A stretch of 64,000 bases of DNA from Planctomycetota bacterium (GCA_016714045.1 JADJNY010000004.1:124001-188000); one strand, 5' to 3'; positions 36,113-45,978 are shown, numbered from the stretch's first letter. The notes: a model not told the origin generated them from the sequence alone. A program made the numbers and translations.

Positions 36113-38749
36113 ATGTTGCTGTCTCTCGCGCTCGCCTTCGGCTGTCTCCTTCAAAGTGCATCCCAGGGGCAATGGGCGCGCGGCCTGCACTTCCCCGGCC
36201 TCCATTTCAATGTCTCGGAGCGGGCCGTGGTCGCGCTCGAGTACGACGATCACTCGGGAGAAGGCCCCGCACTCTTCGTGGGCGGCCGCTTCGACGGGAT
36301 CGGAACGGAGCTGACGTCGAACCTCGCGCGCTGGCATGGCGACCGCTGGTCGAGTCTCCCCGCCACGCCCGACGGCGACGTGCGTTGCATGCGGATCTTC
36401 GACGACGGGAACGGCGAGGAGCTCTTTGTGGGCGGCGAGTTCACGAACGTCGGCAGCCTGCCCGTGAGCTCCGTCGCCGCGTGGAACGGAACGAGCTGGC
36501 GTGCGGTCGGGAACTCGCTACGAGACGTCTCCGAGTTCATCGTGCACGACGACGGAGGCGGAGCCATGCTCTACGCGCTCGAGCGGAATCCCCCCTACGG
36601 ATTCGGATCCTTCGTCGCACGCTGGAACGGACAGGACTGGGAGCCCGTGGGTTCGTACTACGGTCTGGATGTCCGAGCTGCGTGGAGCGTGCCTGCGGGA
36701 TCGGGCCGCGAGCTCATCACCGAGTTCACCGTCATGACTCCCTACCCATCCTCCACTTTCGCTCGGTGGAACGGGACGGATTGGGAGCCGTTCGACTTCC
36801 CCTCCACGTACCGCAGCTTCGGGCTCTGGAACCTGAGCACGACGGACTTCCTCGCCGTCGATGTCACCAATCAGGATCTTCTGACCTACTCGAATGGCGC
36901 GTGGCACTCACTTGGCACGATTGGGGTCGGCAACAAGCACTTCGCACGGATCTCGGACGGTAGCGGAACGGCGCTCTACGCTCTGAACGAAGCGTGGCCC
37001 CCGATCGCGACGATCACGGCGTGGAAGCACGATGGCGTGCAGTGGCGCCAGCTCTTCCAGCACACGAACCTCACGCCCTTGGACTACGACGACGTCTTCC
37101 TCACGGCTCGTCGGCGGAGCAGCCTGGAGGATGTCGAATTCGTCGCTGGCGGGCGTCGGTGCCGGGCCTGGGGCGTACAGTTGACGGGTATCGCGACGCT
37201 GGCGAGCGACGGCACGCGCGCGCTCGGCCTCGGCCAGGGCTGGACAGGAACCACGTCCTCGGCAACGGTCTTCGACTTCGGCACGGGGCCGAACCTCTAC
37301 ATGCCGGGCTCAGGCGTGCAAGCCGACGGACACGCGCCCGATTGGATGACGCGGCACGATGGTCGTGGCTGGAGCAACCTCCCGGTCCCCTATGGCTTGA
37401 CGGATCACTGGGTGTGCTCCGTGGTGCATCGCGACGCGCTCGGATCCGCGCTGTGGGTGGGCAGCATGACTCCGGGACATTCGCTCCAGCGCTTCGACGG
37501 AACGAGCTGGTCTGAACCGCTCGGTCCCGTCTCGAGTGCGGTCCGGGCCCTGGGTTCCTTCGAGCTCGGGACCGGACCGGAGCTGTACTTCGCGCTCGAT
37601 TGGCAATTCGGCGGATCGACCTCGGTGTTGAATCGATGGAACGGGAGCTCGTGGACGCCGCTCGGGCCGGCCGATGGCGGCTTCGCTAGCTGCCTCGTCT
37701 CCTATGACGACGGTGCTGGGCCTGCCGTGTTCGCGGCGGGTCGATTGCGCTTGGAGCCGACGAGGGTGGAGAGCGTTGCGAGGTGGAATGGCACGAGCTG
37801 GAGCGCGCTCGGCACCGAGACGACTTTCGGCGCGGTCGTCGAAGGGATGCAGGTCTTCGACGACGGCTCGGGCCCCGCGCTCTTCGTCGGCGGCGAGTTC
37901 GATTCGATCGGCGGAGTGCCAGCGCAGGGCATCGCGCGCTGGAACGGCACGAGCTGGAGCGGGCTCGGCGGAGCGTGCAACGGCGCGGTCACCTCGCTCA
38001 CCGTGTTCGACGACGGCACCGGGCCCGCGCTCTACGCGACCGGCTCGTTCACGCAGATCGGCGGCGTCGCCGCGAGCCACCTGGCGCGCTGGAACGGCAC
38101 GTCGTGGAGCGAATTCGGCGGCGGGTTGCACTCGATGCCGGGCCACGAGAGCCGCGGTACGCGCCTCGCCGTGTTCGACGACCATTTCGGCGGCGGCCCG
38201 ACGCTCTGCGTCTTCGGCACCTTCCAACGCGCCGGCGACACCGTCTCCTGCAACTTCGCGCGCTGGGGCCGCGTCGTCGGCGCGCCGAGCCCGTTCTGCG
38301 ACGGCAGCGGCGACACGACGATCACGCCGTGCCCGTGCAACAACCACGGAGCGCGCGGCCGCGGCTGCGCGAATTCAGCGAACGCGCTCGGCGCAGCACT
38401 CGGCACGACCGGCTCGAACCTCGACGACTCGCTCGTGCTCGTCGCCTCGGGATTGCCCGGCGCGACGACGTGCGTGTTCCTGCAAGGCACGGAGCAAGGC
38501 GACGCGCCGTTCGGCGACGGTGTTTTGTGCCTCGGGGGCGCGATCGTCCGCGTCGCGCTCCGCAGTGCGTCGGCCGGCGTGTGCACGTTGCCGAACGCGA
38601 GCGACACGCTGACGCTCGCCCAGATGGGCGGCGTGCAGCTCGGCAGCGGCGCGATCCGCCGGTACCAGACCTACTACCGGAACGGCGCGGCGAGCTTCTG
38701 CCCGCCCGCGTCGTTCAACGCGACGAACGGAGTCGAGGTCGGGTGGTGA
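36113..38749 (+). CDS. Large secreted propeller-like repeat protein, paralogue 2
   Basis: This 878-residue tandem paralogue of the previous gene has the same signal peptide type (LLSLALAFGCLLQSASQGQWA), the same blades and the same Cys-rich terminal domain; GGAG precedes the ATG. The middle (roughly residues 90-600) has diverged substantially, with different loop sequences on conserved blades. The segment from QGIARWNGTSWSGLGGACNG to the end is nearly identical at both protein and DNA level, as is the stretch around residues 40-80. That mosaic points to recent gene conversion at both ends around a diversifying centre. 244 bp without a gene separate the two copies. Confidence 0.8.
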   Translation: MLLSLALAFGCLLQSASQGQWARGLHFPGLHFNVSERAVVALEYDDHSGEGPALFVGGRFDGIGTELTSNLARWHGDRWSSLPATPDGDVRCMRIFDDGNGEELFVGGEFTNVGSLPVSSVAAWNGTSWRAVGNSLRDVSEFIVHDDGGGAMLYALERNPPYGFGSFVARWNGQDWEPVGSYYGLDVRAAWSVPAGSGRELITEFTVMTPYPSSTFARWNGTDWEPFDFPSTYRSFGLWNLSTTDFLAVDVTNQDLLTYSNGAWHSLGTIGVGNKHFARISDGSGTALYALNEAWPPIATITAWKHDGVQWRQLFQHTNLTPLDYDDVFLTARRRSSLEDVEFVAGGRRCRAWGVQLTGIATLASDGTRALGLGQGWTGTTSSATVFDFGTGPNLYMPGSGVQADGHAPDWMTRHDGRGWSNLPVPYGLTDHWVCSVVHRDALGSALWVGSMTPGHSLQRFDGTSWSEPLGPVSSAVRALGSFELGTGPELYFALDWQFGGSTSVLNRWNGSSWTPLGPADGGFASCLVSYDDGAGPAVFAAGRLRLEPTRVESVARWNGTSWSALGTETTFGAVVEGMQVFDDGSGPALFVGGEFDSIGGVPAQGIARWNGTSWSGLGGACNGAVTSLTVFDDGTGPALYATGSFTQIGGVAASHLARWNGTSWSEFGGGLHSMPGHESRGTRLAVFDDHFGGGPTLCVFGTFQRAGDTVSCNFARWGRVVGAPSPFCDGSGDTTITPCPCNNHGARGRGCANSANALGAALGTTGSNLDDSLVLVASGLPGATTCVFLQGTEQGDAPFGDGVLCLGGAIVRVALRSASAGVCTLPNASDTLTLAQMGGVQLGSGAIRRYQTYYRNGAASFCPPASFNATNGVEVGW

Positions 38750-38771
38750 TCGAGCGCGCGACGGCGCGCGC

Positions 38772-40646
38772 TCACCCGCCCTTCGTGAACGGCCACCCCA
38801 AGAGTTCGTCGACCGTGTCGCGCGTCAGCGCGTGGTAGCGCGAGCGCGCGCGTGTGTAGATCGCCTTCGCGCGCTCGAGGCCCTCCGGCGTCTTCTTCAG
38901 CTCCTTGTAGAGCGGCTCGAGGAACTTCCGCCGCCCGATGTCCGTCAAGAACTGCTCGAGGCGCGCGTCCGCGCCGGCGTAGCGGTGCTGGACCGCGAGC
39001 CGCAGCCACACGCACGCGATCTCGCAGTTCTTCGTGTCCGTCAAACCGAAGCGCGCGTCGAAGAGGCCCATCGCCCGCGCGTCGAGAGTGTCCGCGGCGC
39101 CCTCGAGCAGGTGCTGCCACTGCTGCGTCACGAAGCCCTGCGCGTCGATCGCGCCCGCGTCCTTCGTCGCCTTCCACCGCTCGATCTCGCGATCGACGCG
39201 CTCGAGCGAGCTCGACGGCAGCACATTGAGCTCCTCGGGCAGGCCCGGCTGCTCGATCCAGCGCTGCACGTCGAGCTGCTTCGCGAGCCGCGCGTCCTTC
39301 GACAGGAGCTCCGCGTCGAGGAACGCGAGAAACGTCTCCGTCGTGACGCTCTGGAACGCGTGCGCGTCGAACCACTTCGTCAGCACGCGATCGAACCGCT
39401 CGCGGCCGAAGAGCGCCTCGACGCGCTTCAAGAACGCCGCTCCCTTCGTGTACGGCACGCCGGAGAAGCCGTCGTCGGGGTGCTTGCCCGCGAGGTCGAT
39501 GTGGAGCACGTGCAGCCACGGTTCCTGCTCGCTCATCTCGCGCTTCAGGTCGTCGATCGCGAGGCGCCACTCCATCCGCGCGCGCTCCGCGCCGTAGACC
39601 GCCTCCATGATCCGTTGCTCGAAGTAGACGGTGAAGCCCTCGTTGAGCCAGAAGTCGCGCCACGTCGCGTTGGTCACGAGGTTGCCCGACCACGAGTGCG
39701 CGAGCTCGTGCGCGACGAGCGACACCAGCGACTTGTCGCCCGCGAGCACGGTCGGCGTCGCGAACGTGAGGCACGGGTTCTCCATCCCGCCGAACGGGAA
39801 CGACGGCGGGAGCACGATCAGGTCGTAGCGCCCCCATCGATACGGCCCGAAGAGCTTCTCCGCGGCCTGCACCATCGACTCCGTGTCCTCGAACTCCTTG
39901 CGCGCGCCGTCGACGACGGAGGGCTCGGCCCAGATGCCGCAGCGTTCCGAGATGGGCCGGAACGCGAGGTCGCCGCACGCGAGCGCCACCAGATAGCTCG
40001 GGATGGGCTTCGTCATGCGAAAGCGGAACGCGCCGTCGGCGTCCTGTCCGAGCTGCTCCGCGCTCATCACGACGGTCAGCCCCTTCGGCGCCTTGACGCG
40101 CGCCTCGTACGTGATGCGCACGCCCGGCGAGTCCTGCAGCGGGATCCACGTGCGCGTGAAGATCGCCTGGCCCTGCGTGAAGAGGAACGGCTGCTTCTTG
40201 TCCGCCGTTTGCTCGGCCGCGAGCCACTGCAGCGCGTCGGAACGATCCGTCGTCCGATACGCGACCACGATCCCGTCGTCCGCGGGCGCCAACAGGATCG
40301 TGAGCGCCGACCCGAGGCTCTTGTCCGGCGCACCGACGATGAACTCACGCTTCGAGCCGTCCTTCCCAGTCACCCGCTCGATCGCGAGCCCCTGCACGTC
40401 GAGCACGAGCGGCGCCGCGCGATCGGGCCGCGCGAGCGACAACGTCGCGCTCCCCGCGATCGTCTTCGAGTCCATGTCGATCGCGAGGTCGAGCGCGACG
40501 TGCGTGACGCGCGCGCGCGCGGGCTGAGCGTGGCTGTGGAGGTCCATGGCGAAGGTGGTGGGTCCGTTGCGGCGATCGGCGTGGTCGCGGGAGGTCGACA
40601 CGCAGGCTCCGAGCAACGCGAGCGTGACGACGGCGAGGAGCTTCAT
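38772..40646 (-). CDS. M1 family metallo-aminopeptidase lipoprotein
   Basis: The 624-residue protein opens with a lipobox (LALLGAC, Cys 15). The M1 hallmarks are complete: exopeptidase motif GGMEN (286-290), zinc motif HELAH (313-317) with the third ligand Glu 336 in NEGFTVYFE, exactly the HEXXH-x18-E spacing. The layout (N-terminal beta domain, thermolysin-like domain, helical C-terminal domain with LDARFGLTDTKNCEI) resembles leukotriene-A4-hydrolase/cold-active aminopeptidases. It removes N-terminal residues from peptides in the periplasm, probably for scavenging. It is convergent with the repeat protein, whose stop lies 22 bp away. Confidence 0.93.
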   Translation of the reverse strand: MKLLAVVTLALLGACVSTSRDHADRRNGPTTFAMDLHSHAQPARARVTHVALDLAIDMDSKTIAGSATLSLARPDRAAPLVLDVQGLAIERVTGKDGSKREFIVGAPDKSLGSALTILLAPADDGIVVAYRTTDRSDALQWLAAEQTADKKQPFLFTQGQAIFTRTWIPLQDSPGVRITYEARVKAPKGLTVVMSAEQLGQDADGAFRFRMTKPIPSYLVALACGDLAFRPISERCGIWAEPSVVDGARKEFEDTESMVQAAEKLFGPYRWGRYDLIVLPPSFPFGGMENPCLTFATPTVLAGDKSLVSLVAHELAHSWSGNLVTNATWRDFWLNEGFTVYFEQRIMEAVYGAERARMEWRLAIDDLKREMSEQEPWLHVLHIDLAGKHPDDGFSGVPYTKGAAFLKRVEALFGRERFDRVLTKWFDAHAFQSVTTETFLAFLDAELLSKDARLAKQLDVQRWIEQPGLPEELNVLPSSSLERVDREIERWKATKDAGAIDAQGFVTQQWQHLLEGAADTLDARAMGLFDARFGLTDTKNCEIACVWLRLAVQHRYAGADARLEQFLTDIGRRKFLEPLYKELKKTPEGLERAKAIYTRARSRYHALTRDTVDELLGWPFTKGG

Positions 40647-40818
40647 GGCCGAGAAGGTTCTCCATCGACGCGGCGAACTGCAATCGAGAAGCGCGTACGA
40701 ACCGCGTGCGCGCCATCGCGGCGGAGTGCAGCTCCGGCGTAGCTCTGCCGGGAATCACGAGTCGGGGCGCCCGATCCAGACGCCCTCACCTGCGCGCTGC
40801 TCAGCGGGTCGCTCGCGG

Positions 40819-41265
40819 CTATGCAGCGCCCTCGGCCGCCTCGGCGATGTCGCGCAGGTCCTTCGCGCAGGATTTCACCATCACCTTCGACATCAACGCG
40901 AGGAGCGGAGAAAGGAGCTTCGCGAGGAAGGTCATCGGGCGCGCGCGGACCTCCATCTCGAGGCGGGTTCCCGCGCCGTCGGGGACGCAGCGGATCTCCG
41001 AAGTGAACTCGGTGCCGGCGGCGAAGCCGCGGAGCGAGTAGCTGCGCGGCGGCGACCACGCAGCGATCTCCATGTCGACGACTTGGCGACCGCGCCATTC
41101 GCGAAAGCGCGTCCCGGCTCCGACGGGGCCGGAGGTCAACATCTCGATCTTCGTGATCCCTCGGATCCGACCGCTCGCGTTCTGGAAGTCGGAGGCCATC
41201 TTCCAGACGCGATCGGGCGGAGCAGAGGACGAGTGCTGGATCAGGATCGGCTTCATTCGGGGCAT
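40819..41265 (-). CDS. SRPBCC-type lipid-binding domain protein
   Basis: The start at 41265 follows AGGAG at short spacing; an ATG at 41256 is possible. The 148-residue cytoplasmic protein shows the SRPBCC pattern: N-terminal strand and helix (SAPPDRVWKMASDFQNA), central strands (GPVGAGTRFREWR, VVDMEIAAWSPPRSYSLRG) and a long C-terminal helix (LAKLLSPLLALMSKVMVKSCAKDLRDIAEAAE). The family binds hydrophobic ligands; no catalytic residue can be named. It is on the minus strand with the M1 gene, 172 bp apart. Confidence 0.7.
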   Translation of the reverse strand: MPRMKPILIQHSSSAPPDRVWKMASDFQNASGRIRGITKIEMLTSGPVGAGTRFREWRGRQVVDMEIAAWSPPRSYSLRGFAAGTEFTSEIRCVPDGAGTRLEMEVRARPMTFLAKLLSPLLALMSKVMVKSCAKDLRDIAEAAEGAA

Positions 41266-41406
41266 GCTCTCCTGCGGCACATTCTGCGGCGGTCCGGGTC
41301 CCGCGTCATCTGCGACGAGCGGAGGACGGAGTCGTGCGCGCAGCGCGAGCATGCGGCCCGATCGGACACCGACGGGGCCCGAGCACGACTTCAGCGGCGT
41401 TGCGCG

Positions 41407-41435
41407 TTGGCGGCTTCGCTTCTGGACCCTATCTT
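41407..41435 (+). promoter_or_regulatory. Candidate sigma-70 promoter with near-leaderless start
   Basis: TTGGCG (41407-41412), 17 bp, TATCTT (41430-41435). The SGNH-like gene's ATG is at 41445, so the transcript would begin within a few bases of the start codon, consistent with the absence of a Shine-Dalgarno site. Confidence 0.35.
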
Positions 41436-41444
41436 CCACTCGTC

Positions 41445-42533
41445 ATGGCTCCGACCCGCGTGCTCCCCATGCTCGGCCTCGTCGTGCTGTTCGTCGGCGC
41501 GAGCGAGGCCGCGCTGCGCATCGCGCGCTTCGAGTATCCATCCGACGCACTGCGCACGGTCGTATGGAGCAAGGAGAACGACCTCGAGTTGCGCTCCACG
41601 ACCGGCCTGCACGTCCTCGACTCGAAGCAGATCTGGAAGCCGCGCCCCGGCGCGCGCATCCCGTGGACGAAGGACGAGACGGTGAACGCGCAGGGCTTCC
41701 GCGGCCCCGCCCTCCCCCGCGACAAGACGCAGGGCGTCGTCCGCATCGCCCTCCTCGGCCCGTCCTCGAGCTTCGGCGTCGGCGTGACGTGGGACGAGAC
41801 CTTCGGCGCGCGCCTCGTGAAGAGCCTGGCGAGCGTCGGCATCCGGGCCGAGGTCCTCAACGCCGGCGTGATCGGCTCGACGATCCGCCAAGGCCTCGAG
41901 CGCTACCGCGAGGACGTGCGCCCTTTCAAGCCGGACGTCGTGATCTCCGCCTACTCAGGCCTGCACGAGCACGTCCAAGGCGCCTCCTGCACCTCCGACG
42001 CCGACCGCATCGAACGCGGCCTCGGCATGCCCGACTGGAGCCGTGGCGCATCGCTCCGCGACCACGTGCGCGTCGCCCAAGCCGTCGCGTGGCTCGACGC
42101 GGTCTACTTCGGCACGTGGTGGAAGGAGCGCGAAGGCGCGATGCAGGAAGCCCGCCTCGCGAAGACCGTCGGCACCTTCGACAGCGCCGGCGTGCGCCGC
42201 GTGAGCCCGCCCGAGATGCGCGACGGCTGGATCGAGCTCGCGCAGCTCGTGCGCGCGGATGGCGGCGAGCTCTACGCGCTCTTCGTCCCGTACAAGCCAG
42301 GCGGGCCGCTCGATTCGCCCGTGATGCACTACTACCAGAAGGCGGTCGAGATCGGCTGCGAGCTGGAGCACATCCCCGTCGTGCAGGCGCGCTTTGCCTA
42401 CTTCCAGAGCGTGACGAGCGGCGTCAAGCCCGACGACCTCTTCCTCGCGGACGGGGAAGCGTCGGACTGTGGGCACGAGCTCCTGGCGCAGTCGCTGTTC
42501 GAGGCGCTGCTGCCGAAGCTCGGGACGAAGTAG
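41445..42533 (+). CDS. SGNH-like hydrolase domain protein, membrane-anchored
   Basis: The 362-residue protein has an N-terminal helix (VLPMLGLVVLFVGASEAALRI) and a GDSL/SGNH-like fold: block I LLGPSSSFGVGVTWDETF (Ser replaces part of GDSL, with Ser in SSSFG the candidate nucleophile), block II NAGVIGST (Gly), and a terminal DGEASDCGH with candidate Asp/His. This arrangement is seen in polysaccharide O-acetyl-modifying proteins of this lineage. The following gene is a YfhO-type membrane protein, 52 bp on, so the pair may modify an envelope glycan. The substrate is unknown. Confidence 0.7.
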   Translation: MAPTRVLPMLGLVVLFVGASEAALRIARFEYPSDALRTVVWSKENDLELRSTTGLHVLDSKQIWKPRPGARIPWTKDETVNAQGFRGPALPRDKTQGVVRIALLGPSSSFGVGVTWDETFGARLVKSLASVGIRAEVLNAGVIGSTIRQGLERYREDVRPFKPDVVISAYSGLHEHVQGASCTSDADRIERGLGMPDWSRGASLRDHVRVAQAVAWLDAVYFGTWWKEREGAMQEARLAKTVGTFDSAGVRRVSPPEMRDGWIELAQLVRADGGELYALFVPYKPGGPLDSPVMHYYQKAVEIGCELEHIPVVQARFAYFQSVTSGVKPDDLFLADGEASDCGHELLAQSLFEALLPKLGTK

Positions 42534-42585
42534 CGGGCTGCACGGGCTCCGCACGCGCGCCGCCATTCCTTAACATCGCGCCCTC

Positions 42586-45500
42586 ATGGAGGACCGGGGT
42601 TGCCACCACGAGCGCGGCCTGCGCGCGTCGATCGTCGCGTTCCTGCGCAGTGAGACGCTGCGCGGCGGGCTCGCGCTCGCGGCGCTGCTCGTCGCGTTCT
42701 TCTGGACGCCGCTCTCGCGCTACGACGAGGTCTACTACTCCTCCGCCGACCTCCTACAGGACTTCAGTCTGACGCGCGTCGAGCCGGGCTTCCCGGCCGA
42801 GAACCGCATCATGTCGGACGAGATCACGGAGATGCAGCCGTGGGCGATGTTCAATCGCGACGAGCTCCGTGAAGGCCGCATCCCGTGGTGGAACCCGTGG
42901 AACGGCGCTGGCTGTCCGCACTTCGCGAACTACCAGTCGGCGGTGTTCTCGCTCTTCACGCTGCCGTGGTACGTGCTGCCGACGAAGGCCGCGATCCTCG
43001 TCGCGGCGTTCTTGAAGCTGTGGCTGTGCGGGTTCTTCACGTTCCTCTACCTCAAGAAGCGGCGCGTGTCGTTCTGGGCGGCGATGCTCGGCGGGACCGC
43101 GTTCATGTTCGGCGGGCACAACGTGCTGCTCGTGTCGTTCCCGCACGCGGGGGCGCAGGCCGTGCTGCCGGCGGGGTTGTACTTCGCGGAGTGCGTGCTG
43201 CAGCGGTTCCAGCGGAGGACGGCGTCACGTACGTCGCTACCGGCCGCGGCCGTCGGGGGTCCGTTCACCGCGGCGTCCGTGGCGGCGGGAGGAAACTCCC
43301 TACCCTACGGCGGAGCTGAACTGGATTCGCGGGGGGCGGCGAACACGGAGCCAGGCACGTTCGTCTCCGCCGCGCGCGGCGCAACGGCGGAAGGGAGAGC
43401 CAAGGGTGCGGCGGAGACAAACGCGCCAGGCATCTCCTTCGCCGCGCCGCTCGCCGGGCTCGCGATCACGTTCACGCTCGGGTTGCTCAGCGGACAGCCC
43501 GAGGTCTTCTACTTCTCGTTCGCCGTGATCGCGGCGTACATCGCGGCGCGCATCCTGTTCCTCCTGCACCGCACGCGGCACGCACCCGGCGCCGTGAAGC
43601 GCCTCGCCGTGCTCTCCGTGCAGTTCGCCTTCGCCGGCCTCGTCGGCGCCGGGCTCGCGGCGTTCCAGCTGCTCCCCTTCTTCGAGTTCCTCCACAACTC
43701 GCGCCTCTACGAGCAGCGCAGCCTCGTCCAGACGCCGCTCTCGACCGAGTACTGGCCTCTCGTCGTCTTCCCCGACCTGCTCGGCAATCCGTCGACGCCG
43801 TGGGTGCTCTCGTACAACCTGCCGTGGCCGAACTACGAGCTGATCAACATGGCCTACATCGGCGCGTTGGTCGTGTTCCTGGCGCTCGTGTCGGTCGTCT
43901 TCGTGCTGCGCGACAAGGCGCTCGCGTTCTTCGCGCTCGGAGGCACGGCGTGGGTCTTCTACGCGTACGACCTCTGCGGCGCGGCGAAGCTCTTCGCGCT
44001 GATCCCGTCCGTCGACATCGCGCCGATGAACCGCAGCCAGGGCGTGTGGCTCTTCTGCCTCGCCGCGTGCGCCGCGTTCGGGCTCGAGCACCTCCTGCGT
44101 GGCCTCGAGAAGCACCGCGCGCTCTTCGCGACGGGCACTGCGCTCGCGGCGCTCGTGTTCCTGGCGACGTTCACGATCGGCGCGGACCGCGTGCTCGCGG
44201 CGCACTCGACGTACGAGAGCTCGAACCACGCGAAGTTCGGCCTCTACGTGCCCCAGCACGTGCAGCACATGAGCGCGCTCTTCGCGCTCGGCGTGCTCGC
44301 GATCCTCGTCCTGGCGCTGTCGCCGTGGCGGCCCGTGCGCGTGCTCGGCGCGCTCGGCGTGCTCGCGTGCGCGTTCCTGGCGAGCGGCTGGCACCTGCGC
44401 GACTACAACCCGTGCACCGAGGACCGCCTGTTCTTCCCGGTGACGCCCGCGCTGCGCGAGCTCACCGCCCGCGTCGGCAGCGAGCGCCTCGCGATCCTCG
44501 GCGAGGACAAGTTGCAGCCCGACTCGAACCTCCCCTACCGCCTGCAGACGATCGACAACTACGACGGCATGTGGGTGCAGAAGGTCGACCACCTCTACCG
44601 CGACCAGTTCGGCGACACGAACAACTGGCGGCCGATGCTCAAGGCGAGCTCGCGCGCGCTCAAGCTGTTCGGCGTGCAGTGGGTGCTCGCGAAGTGGGGT
44701 TGGAACTTCGTCGACTCGGGCTTCAACCCGCTGAATCGCGAGTCCGGCCAGAAGTTCCTGATCCACGAGATCGTGCCCGGCGGCACGGTCACGCAGACGA
44801 TCAAGGCGCACAAGGACGGCCTGCAAGCGGTCGCCGTGTTCCTCTCCGTGCGCCCGCGCTCGCAAGGCGCGCACGTCGACTGGAAGCTCGAGGAGGTCGC
44901 AACCGGCAAGGTCGTCGCCGAGCAGCGCACGGCGCTGGACCAGATCCTCTCCACGCTCGACTCGAACAAGCACTTGCGCATGCCGGGCGACTACGACGTC
45001 TCGCTCCCTGGCCGCAACGTCGTCTTCCGCTTCCCGCGCGTCGCCGACTCCAAGGGGAAGCTCTACAAGCTGACGCTCTCCTCCGACGACGGCCGTCCTG
45101 GGAACTGCGCGCACGCGTGGTCCGCGCCTCTGCTCGCTTACGGTGAGGGGCAGTCGACGTGGAAGGGGAAGCCGCTCAAGGGCGAGATCCTCTTCGACTT
45201 CGCGTACGACCTCGATCGCTTCGAGACGGTCGCCCGCATCGGCGACTACGAGCTCTATCGCTACAAGGACGCGCTCCCCTTCGCGCACGTCGTGCGCGGC
45301 GCGGTCGTCGCGGAGGACGACGAGGAAGCGCTCGAGCTCCTGCGCGTGCCGAGCTTCGATCCCGCCGACATCGTGGTCCTGAGCGACGACGTCACGCTTC
45401 CGCCGGACGTGCGCAAGGAGCTCGGCCCCGTCGACAACTCGAAGCGCCGCCTCGTGAAGTTCGAGGGCGACGACAAGGTCTACCTCGTCCAAGACGAAGC

Positions 45501-45978
45501 CCGCCGCCTCGTCCACATCCAGAACGAGGTCGTCTTCCTCATCAACAAGTTCCGCTGGGACAAGATCGAGCCGGTGAAGGCCGTCGATTTCGACGGCTGG
45601 TCGCGCACGTTCGAGGACATGCAGGCGCAGCTCGACGCCGGACTGCGCGTCGTGTCGCCCGAGGTGAAGGGCCAGGAGCCGCTGCGCACGCTCGAGGACA
45701 CGCCGACGCGCAAGGTGTTCGAGCTCAATCGCCTCTGGCCGACGTATCTGGTGCTCTCGCAGGCGTGGTACCCGGGCTGGAAGGCCTACGTGAACGGCGA
45801 CGAGGTCCCGGTGTGGCGCGCGAACTACGCGTTCAACGCGATCGCCGCGCCGGCGGGCCGGAGCCACATCGAGTTCGTGTACGAGCCCGAGTCGCTGCGC
45901 GCGGGCGCGTGGATCGGCGTCGCGTCGCTGGTGGCGGGACTCGGAGCGCTGTTGCGGCGGCGGCGGACGGCAGGCTGA
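42586..45978 (+). CDS. YfhO-family integral membrane protein (glycosyl-transfer type)
   Basis: This 1130-residue protein has a first helix at about 28-45 and an acidic extracytoplasmic loop with DEITEMQPW and WNPWNGAGCPHFANYQS, typical of GT-C fold/YfhO proteins. About a dozen helices follow to residue 600, then a large C-terminal extracytoplasmic domain (600-1105) and a last helix (WIGVASLVAGLGALL). YfhO relatives decorate lipoteichoic acid or other surface polymers with sugars from lipid carriers; the donor here is unknown. An unusual stretch of about 80 residues of Ala/Gly/Thr-rich sequence (from 43210 to 43440) interrupts two helices and is encoded by palindromic DNA. It has no Shine-Dalgarno site and only a short leader. 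Confidence 0.82.
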   Translation: MEDRGCHHERGLRASIVAFLRSETLRGGLALAALLVAFFWTPLSRYDEVYYSSADLLQDFSLTRVEPGFPAENRIMSDEITEMQPWAMFNRDELREGRIPWWNPWNGAGCPHFANYQSAVFSLFTLPWYVLPTKAAILVAAFLKLWLCGFFTFLYLKKRRVSFWAAMLGGTAFMFGGHNVLLVSFPHAGAQAVLPAGLYFAECVLQRFQRRTASRTSLPAAAVGGPFTAASVAAGGNSLPYGGAELDSRGAANTEPGTFVSAARGATAEGRAKGAAETNAPGISFAAPLAGLAITFTLGLLSGQPEVFYFSFAVIAAYIAARILFLLHRTRHAPGAVKRLAVLSVQFAFAGLVGAGLAAFQLLPFFEFLHNSRLYEQRSLVQTPLSTEYWPLVVFPDLLGNPSTPWVLSYNLPWPNYELINMAYIGALVVFLALVSVVFVLRDKALAFFALGGTAWVFYAYDLCGAAKLFALIPSVDIAPMNRSQGVWLFCLAACAAFGLEHLLRGLEKHRALFATGTALAALVFLATFTIGADRVLAAHSTYESSNHAKFGLYVPQHVQHMSALFALGVLAILVLALSPWRPVRVLGALGVLACAFLASGWHLRDYNPCTEDRLFFPVTPALRELTARVGSERLAILGEDKLQPDSNLPYRLQTIDNYDGMWVQKVDHLYRDQFGDTNNWRPMLKASSRALKLFGVQWVLAKWGWNFVDSGFNPLNRESGQKFLIHEIVPGGTVTQTIKAHKDGLQAVAVFLSVRPRSQGAHVDWKLEEVATGKVVAEQRTALDQILSTLDSNKHLRMPGDYDVSLPGRNVVFRFPRVADSKGKLYKLTLSSDDGRPGNCAHAWSAPLLAYGEGQSTWKGKPLKGEILFDFAYDLDRFETVARIGDYELYRYKDALPFAHVVRGAVVAEDDEEALELLRVPSFDPADIVVLSDDVTLPPDVRKELGPVDNSKRRLVKFEGDDKVYLVQDEARRLVHIQNEVVFLINKFRWDKIEPVKAVDFDGWSRTFEDMQAQLDAGLRVVSPEVKGQEPLRTLEDTPTRKVFELNRLWPTYLVLSQAWYPGWKAYVNGDEVPVWRANYAFNAIAAPAGRSHIEFVYEPESLRAGAWIGVASLVAGLGALLRRRRTAG
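43287..43430. repeat. Palindromic insert inside the YfhO gene
   Basis: It contains a GGGAG-GAAA-CTCCC hairpin (43287-43300) and a longer inverted repeat, 43351-43373 with 43408-43430 (20 of 23 positions complementary). The DNA encodes a low-complexity stretch that breaks the membrane-helix pattern. It looks like an in-frame insertion of a small palindromic element; no target duplication was identified. Confidence 0.5.
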
